A DNA stretch of 64,000 nucleotides from Aquimarina intermedia (GTDB lineage Bacteria; Bacteroidota; Bacteroidia; Flavobacteriales; Flavobacteriaceae), in contig NZ_VNHU01000010.1 in assembly GCF_008124785.1 (NCBI RefSeq), positions 39,974-103,973 of the forward strand, written 5' to 3'. A model generated the notes under the pieces. It was given only the letters and a program-made list of their open reading frames with translations. It searched no databases and had not been told where the DNA came from. Positions 59,774 through 64,000 of this stretch are shown here, one piece after another. A program made the translations under genes and the position numbers. Each line of letters opens with the position of its first letter. Positions within the stretch are counted from its first letter, which is position 1.

Positions 59774-60580
59774 TTATTGCTTTTGAACGTTGTACTGAAG
59801 TCGCTGTGTTCTTAAAAATTCGATCAAGTCCAATTCTTTCCCTTCTTTAAGATACGAATCATCAAGTCCGTTTTCTTTCGCGAAAGCGATAAAATCATTA
59901 ATTTCATTTAACTCGAGATCAAACTCTTGTTTAAAAAATTCATCATTATACAAGTTTCGCAATCTATTCTCAGTAGCAAACGTTGACTTTTGCTCATCTT
60001 CATTTTGATCCCCGACTACCAATTTGAAAAGATTTACAAAATTAAGACCATTTTTCATCCTATTCTGCAGCATCACGTCGTTCTCAGGCGTAGTTAGCTG
60101 ATCAGGCGTAAAATTATAGTCACTATCATTTATTCTACCCGAAGTTTCGTTTGCAACCTCGGCAATATTACCTTCATTTACAGGGATACGTTTTACATCG
60201 ACATCTACATTACCCGCCAAATCGTAGGGTGAAACAACCACCTCGTCCAATTGATTGACAGCTTCATGAAGTACTATTTTTAAAGTTTTACGAGCAACAA
60301 TACCTTTGTCAACAATCACGGTAAATTTTTGATACTGCATGGCAATGACATCAATTCTATCGTTTATACCGGCTGAAATCTGAAATTCTCCGTTTTCATT
60401 AGTGATCGTACCTTTATTCGTAGTGCGGTTGTAAATGGTTATACCTTCACTATTATCACCAATAGGAACATTGATTTCACCAGAAATAAGACTTCTGGTA
60501 TCAATTTGAGCATTTACCACGCCTGAAAACCCAATGAATATTAAAAGTGTAATATAATATAGTATGTATAATCTTTTCAT
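59774..60580 (-). CDS. CarboxypepD_reg-like exported protein
   Basis: 268 residues from the ATG at 60580; the 20 upstream codons precede a good signal peptide (MKRLYILYYITLLIFIGFSG), so the shorter start is preferred. Regulatory-like domain: ISGEINVPIGDNSEGITIYNRTTNKGTITNENGEFQISAGINDRIDVIAMQYQKFTV, followed by a helical region rich in Asn/Glu. It mirrors the neighbouring gene in size and domain order. Divergent from pepE. Confidence 0.82.
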   Translation of the reverse strand: MKRLYILYYITLLIFIGFSGVVNAQIDTRSLISGEINVPIGDNSEGITIYNRTTNKGTITNENGEFQISAGINDRIDVIAMQYQKFTVIVDKGIVARKTLKIVLHEAVNQLDEVVVSPYDLAGNVDVDVKRIPVNEGNIAEVANETSGRINDSDYNFTPDQLTTPENDVMLQNRMKNGLNFVNLFKLVVGDQNEDEQKSTFATENRLRNLYNDEFFKQEFDLELNEINDFIAFAKENGLDDSYLKEGKELDLIEFLRTQRLQYNVQKQ

Positions 60581-60670
60581 AATTGCTACCTGTGTTTGAC
60601 ATACAATTTCTATATTTTTCGTCGAATTTAGATATAACAAAACGTTAAACTACCTTTACTGAAAAAAAGA

Positions 60671-61378
60671 ATGAAAAATTGCGTGATAGCAAGTACTTCT
60701 ACGCTTCATGGAAGTACTTATTTGGAATATATAGAAAAAGAATTAATCGAACTTTATAAAAATGTGAATGAAGTTCTTTTTATACCCTATGCCAGACCCG
60801 GCGGAATCTCATTAGCGGCTTATACCGATTTAGCTAAAAAAGCCTTTGCCAAAATCGGAAAAAATATAACAGGAATTCATGAATACGATACGATAGAAAA
60901 TGCCTTTAAGAAAACACAAGGTGTTTTTACAGGTGGTGGCAACACATTTTTGTTAGTTGACCAATTATATCGCAACAAGGTGATGGATGTGTTGCGAACT
61001 AAAATAGAAGAAGGCACTCCTTATCTTGGGACGAGTGCCGGAAGTAATATTTGTGGGTTGACCATGCAAACAACCAATGACATGCCGATAGTCTACCCTC
61101 CCAGTTTTAAAACCTTGGGCATTCTACCCTTCAATATAAATCCCCACTATTTGGATCCTGATCCAACATCAACACATAAAGGCGAAACCAGAGAGACAAG
61201 AATCAAAGAGTTTCACACCATTAACACCCCGCCTGTGATTGGCCTGCGAGAAGGCAGTTGGGTACGTGTCAAGGACAATGACATACTTCTCCAAGGAAAG
61301 CCAGATGCCAGAATTTTTGAAAAAAACAAAGCACCCTATGAAATGAGTGCCGGAACCTCTTTATCGAAACTATATTAA
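60671..61378 (+). CDS. pepE: Dipeptidase E (alpha-aspartyl dipeptidase)
   Basis: 235 residues, serine peptidase family S51. FIPYARPGG, GVFTGGGNTFLLVDQLYR, the nucleophile Ser in YLGTSAGSNICG (about residue 121), LPFNINPHYLDPDP and VIGLREGSWVRV. It cleaves Asp-X dipeptides. The glutaminase gene starts 5 nt later, so the pair is co-transcribed. Confidence 0.92.
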   Translation: MKNCVIASTSTLHGSTYLEYIEKELIELYKNVNEVLFIPYARPGGISLAAYTDLAKKAFAKIGKNITGIHEYDTIENAFKKTQGVFTGGGNTFLLVDQLYRNKVMDVLRTKIEEGTPYLGTSAGSNICGLTMQTTNDMPIVYPPSFKTLGILPFNINPHYLDPDPTSTHKGETRETRIKEFHTINTPPVIGLREGSWVRVKDNDILLQGKPDARIFEKNKAPYEMSAGTSLSKLY

Positions 61379-61383
61379 AGACT

Positions 61384-62298
61384 ATGGATTATCAATCAAT
61401 TTTAGACACAATAGAATCAGAAATAGAGAAAAGACCGGTTAGTGGTGTGGTTGCTTCTTACATTCCGGAACTAGCAAAAGTAGACCCAACCAAATTCGGA
61501 ATGAACTTGTTTTGCATTAATTCCGGTCATTATAGTTTTGGAGCAAGCGATCAGCGATTTTCCATACAAAGTATTTCAAAAGTTTTTTCACTAACCATGG
61601 CGATGAACCTTTTGGGCGACGAACTTTTTGAACGCGTAGATGTCGAACCCTCGGGTGATCCCTTTAATTCTTTGGTGCAATTAGAGTATGAGCAAGGGAT
61701 TCCGCGTAATCCATTTATTAACGCCGGAGCTCTTATTGTTGCTGATGTTTTGGTTTCTAAATTAAAAAATCCAAAAGAAGAATTCTTAAATTTTGTAAAA
61801 AAAATCACAGATTCACCTTCTATAAACGTTAACTATACAGTATATGAGTCAGAGCGTAAGAATAGTTACCGCAATGCCTCCTTATTGAATTTAATGAAAT
61901 CTTTTGGAAACGTGTATAATGATATAGATACGATACTGGATTTTTATACTTTTCAATGTTCGGTTGAAATGTCCTGCAAAGAGCTGTCTCAAGCTTTTAT
62001 GATTTACGCCAATGGCGGAAAAAAACTTGCGGATCAAACAAAAATCCTATCCCCGGAACGGGTTAAACGTGTTAACGCCATTATGCAAACTTGTGGGTTC
62101 TATGATGAAGCTGGTGAATTCAGTTTTAGAGTAGGTCTTCCGGGCAAAAGTGGTGTTGGCGGAGGCATTACCTCTGTGCATCCCGGGCAATATACCGTAT
62201 CGGTCTGGAGCCCTCCTCTTAATCCAAAAGGTAATTCTGAATTGGGGATGTATGCGTTAGAACGCTTGACTACACTCACCGGATTTTCTATTTTTTAA
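61384..62298 (+). CDS. glsA: Glutaminase
   Basis: 304 residues. Ser-x-x-Lys motif in RFSIQSISKVFSLTMA near residues 60-65, then GDPFNSLVQLEYEQGIPRNPFINAGALIVADVL, and the late GLPGKSGVGGGITSVHPGQYTVSVWSPPLNPKGNS. Deamidates glutamine to glutamate and ammonia. It follows pepE by 5 nt and is followed by the tRNA-Gly on the opposite strand. Confidence 0.94.
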   Translation: MDYQSILDTIESEIEKRPVSGVVASYIPELAKVDPTKFGMNLFCINSGHYSFGASDQRFSIQSISKVFSLTMAMNLLGDELFERVDVEPSGDPFNSLVQLEYEQGIPRNPFINAGALIVADVLVSKLKNPKEEFLNFVKKITDSPSINVNYTVYESERKNSYRNASLLNLMKSFGNVYNDIDTILDFYTFQCSVEMSCKELSQAFMIYANGGKKLADQTKILSPERVKRVNAIMQTCGFYDEAGEFSFRVGLPGKSGVGGGITSVHPGQYTVSVWSPPLNPKGNSELGMYALERLTTLTGFSIF

Positions 62299-62406
62299 AA
62301 AAAACCGAAGGTATTGTTCTTACGTATATAATAATAGAATTACTGAACTATGGAAACAAAAAACAGGAACCATAAAAAAAGCATCTTAGATTATAAGATG
62401 CTTTTG

Positions 62407-62479
62407 AGCGGGAGACCGGGTTCGAACCGGCGACATTCAGCTTGGAAGGCTGACGCTCTACCAACTGAGCTACTCCCGC
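62407..62479 (-). tRNA. tRNA-Gly (UCC)
   Basis: The minus strand reads GCGGGAGTAGCTCAGTTGGT..., with acceptor GCGGGAG pairing to CTCCCGC. The D-arm GTAGCTCAGTTGGTAGAGC, anticodon stem-loop CAGC-CTTCCAA-GCTG (anticodon TCC), and T-arm CCGGTTCGAACCCGG are all complete. 73 nt, CCA not encoded. The overlapping plus-strand ORF is a shadow. Confidence 0.95.
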
Positions 62480-62744
62480 AAGACGATGGCAAAAGTATAC
62501 ATTTTGCGGAAATATCAAAATATTTCTTCAAAAATTATCACTTGAAACTACTGCATTTACGGTTAAACCGTATAATTTCATCGATAAAATTTGCATTTAA
62601 TCGAAAAAAAACATTATTTTTGATTACATAAGCAGTAATAATCAATTGGTTGACTATTTTTGCTGAAGAAACTTTAGTTTTCACTATCAATTACATATAG
62701 CAAGGATTAAAGAATCAACACACACAAATTTATTAAACTATTCA

Positions 62745-62758
62745 TAAGAAATTTCTTA
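62745..62758. repeat. Perfect 14-bp palindrome upstream of the repeat protein
   Basis: TAAGAAATTTCTTA, 4 nt upstream of the ATG at 62763. May influence translation or bind a regulator; no further support. Confidence 0.45.
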
Positions 62759-62762
62759 CAAT

Positions 62763-64000
62763 ATGAAATTTAACACTACCCTTCTTTTACTTATCTTTTT
62801 GAATCTTACCGCGGCTGTGGCTCAGGTAAAAATTGGAGATAATCCAAATCAAATAGATGCTAATTCCTTGTTAGAACTAGAAAGTTCAAATAAAGTTTTG
62901 GTGCTGTCTCGAGTAAGTACTACTCAGATGAACGCAATTACTCCTTTAAACGGGGCGTTAGTTTATAATACGGATCAAGATTGCGTGTATCAATATACCG
63001 GTTCCACATGGGAATCTTTGTGTAGTATTATTGAAACCACAACCTTGTTGCTCGATAACAATGACGGTACATTTTCATATACGAATGAAGCTGGAACCAC
63101 TGTAAATATTAATAAGGCTTTTCTTACTAATAATGGAGATGGTACTTTTACGTTTGATAATGGTAATGGAAGCCCAGTTAATTTTGTTGGCACTGATAGT
63201 CAAACCGCTGTTCAAGTAGCCTTTGATGATACAGCTTCCACCTTAGGAGCTACCGATGTACAGGGTGCCATAGATGCCTTGGCCGCTAGTAATGCTGCTG
63301 ATGGTGACACAAACTCTACTAACGAAATTCAAAATATTAATCAAGTACTTACCGTAGACAACAATGCAGGGGGATTAGTAATCGATAATATCGGAGCACC
63401 AATTGATGGAAACGATGCCACTAACAAAACATATGTAGATACTGCAATCACTGCAGCTGCTGCTGATGGTTCTGAAACTATCGTTACTGCTGGAACTGAC
63501 ATCAGTGTAACAGGAACTGGTACTACTGCCAATCCATACATAGTAAACAGTACATTTACAGAAGTGGATGGAAGTACTACTAACGAAATTCAAAATTCAG
63601 CTCAGGTAAATCTTAGTACTCCTTTAGACGTTGACGGGGATACTGTAAACGAAACTACTGTGCAAGAAGCTATCGCTGATCTTTCAACTGCCGTAGCTGC
63701 CGATGGAGATACAGACGCAACTAATGAAATTCAGAACATTAATGAAGTACTTGCTGATGGAAATAATGCAGGGGGATTAGTAATCGATAATATCGGTGCT
63801 CCTATTGATGGAAACGATGCTGCTAATAAAAATTATGTAGATACTGCAATCACTGCTGCTGCTGCTGATGGTTCTGAAACTATCGTTACTGCTGGAACTG
63901 ACATTAGTGTAACAGGAACTGGTACAACTGCCAATCCATACATAGTAAACAGTACGTTTACAGAAGTGGATGGAAGTACTTCTAATGAGATTCAGAACTT
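62763..64000 (+). CDS. Exported repeat-rich surface protein, partial
   Basis: Open from ATG 62763 to the window edge (about 412 codons), absent from the stop-bounded frames because it has no stop in the window. Signal peptide MKFNTTLLLLIFLNLTAAVA (cut after AQ), then a head segment and a 134-residue repeat (402-bp period, 63321 and 63723). Within the unit occur GGLVIDNIGAPIDGNDATNK, YVDTAITAAAADGSETIV, and DVQGAIDAL/TVQEAIADL motifs. NDATNKxYVDTAI is seen in phage tail-fibre and fibrous surface proteins. Probably an adhesin or fibre; total size unknown. Confidence 0.85.
   Translation, partial: MKFNTTLLLLIFLNLTAAVAQVKIGDNPNQIDANSLLELESSNKVLVLSRVSTTQMNAITPLNGALVYNTDQDCVYQYTGSTWESLCSIIETTTLLLDNNDGTFSYTNEAGTTVNINKAFLTNNGDGTFTFDNGNGSPVNFVGTDSQTAVQVAFDDTASTLGATDVQGAIDALAASNAADGDTNSTNEIQNINQVLTVDNNAGGLVIDNIGAPIDGNDATNKTYVDTAITAAAADGSETIVTAGTDISVTGTGTTANPYIVNSTFTEVDGSTTNEIQNSAQVNLSTPLDVDGDTVNETTVQEAIADLSTAVAADGDTDATNEIQNINEVLADGNNAGGLVIDNIGAPIDGNDAANKNYVDTAITAAAADGSETIVTAGTDISVTGTGTTANPYIVNSTFTEVDGSTSNEIQN

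Noticed and set aside
62350..62631. Plus-strand ORF of 93 codons across the tRNA-Gly gene
   Set aside because: It overlaps a complete tRNA on the other strand and has no homology pattern; chance frame.

Overview
The window is AT-rich chromosomal DNA from a member of the Bacteroidota, almost certainly the family Flavobacteriaceae. The evidence is a SecD-SecF fusion protein, Bacteroidota-type promoters (−7 element TAnnTTTG, sometimes with TTG about 20 nt upstream), many short lipoproteins, carboxypeptidase-regulatory-like (CarboxypepD_reg) envelope proteins, and families common in that group (DUF2911, DUF1206, DUF2490, DUF6702). No rRNA operon, insertion sequence, prophage or CRISPR array was seen. 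Genus cannot be set from the sequence alone.

Layout. 1-13.6 kb is core: a partial TPR protein, ftsE, csaA, a small YgjV-like membrane protein, typA/bipA, kdsA, DUF1206 and DUF192 proteins, secDF, mdh and gyrB. 13.9-23.8 kb holds asnB, a DUF2911 protein, three unannotated tandem genes for related 32-residue peptides (16.5-17.2 kb), queE, an exported RidA, a HerA-like ATPase, a cupin, an alpha/beta hydrolase, rluF and small genes. 23.9-40.1 kb is accessory metabolism and envelope: a sterol-desaturase-type hydroxylase, an aldehyde dehydrogenase, kmo, a frameshifted old yellow enzyme, a flavin reductase, tiny membrane and lipoprotein genes, a Crp/Fnr regulator, a DJ-1/PfpI protein, MscS, CreD, an amidohydrolase lipoprotein, a cupin and a GNAT acetyltransferase.

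40.2-50.7 kb is a defence island on the minus strand. It has an OGG-fold-like protein, a HARE-HTH/HrgA-like protein and a type I restriction-modification operon (hsdM-hsdS-AAA/DUF4143 ATPase-hsdR), headed by an XRE-type regulator gene with an in-frame stop. Inverted repeats lie near both ends, and a 21-bp tandem repeat array sits just beyond the hsdM end.

51.4-64 kb returns to housekeeping and envelope genes: kynU, an O-methyltransferase, a subtilisin-like lipoprotein protease, tatA, an M1 peptidase, DUF6702 and CarboxypepD_reg proteins, pepE, glsA, tRNA-Gly(UCC), and the start of a repeat-rich secreted protein that runs off the window.

How genes fit together. kmo and kynU are two steps of tryptophan/kynurenine breakdown toward 3-hydroxyanthranilate but sit about 23 kb apart. 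hsdM/hsdS/hsdR form a complete type I system. pepE and glsA are adjacent amino-acid-releasing hydrolases. The observation most likely to be undescribed is the tandem 32-residue peptide family between the DUF2911 gene and queE.
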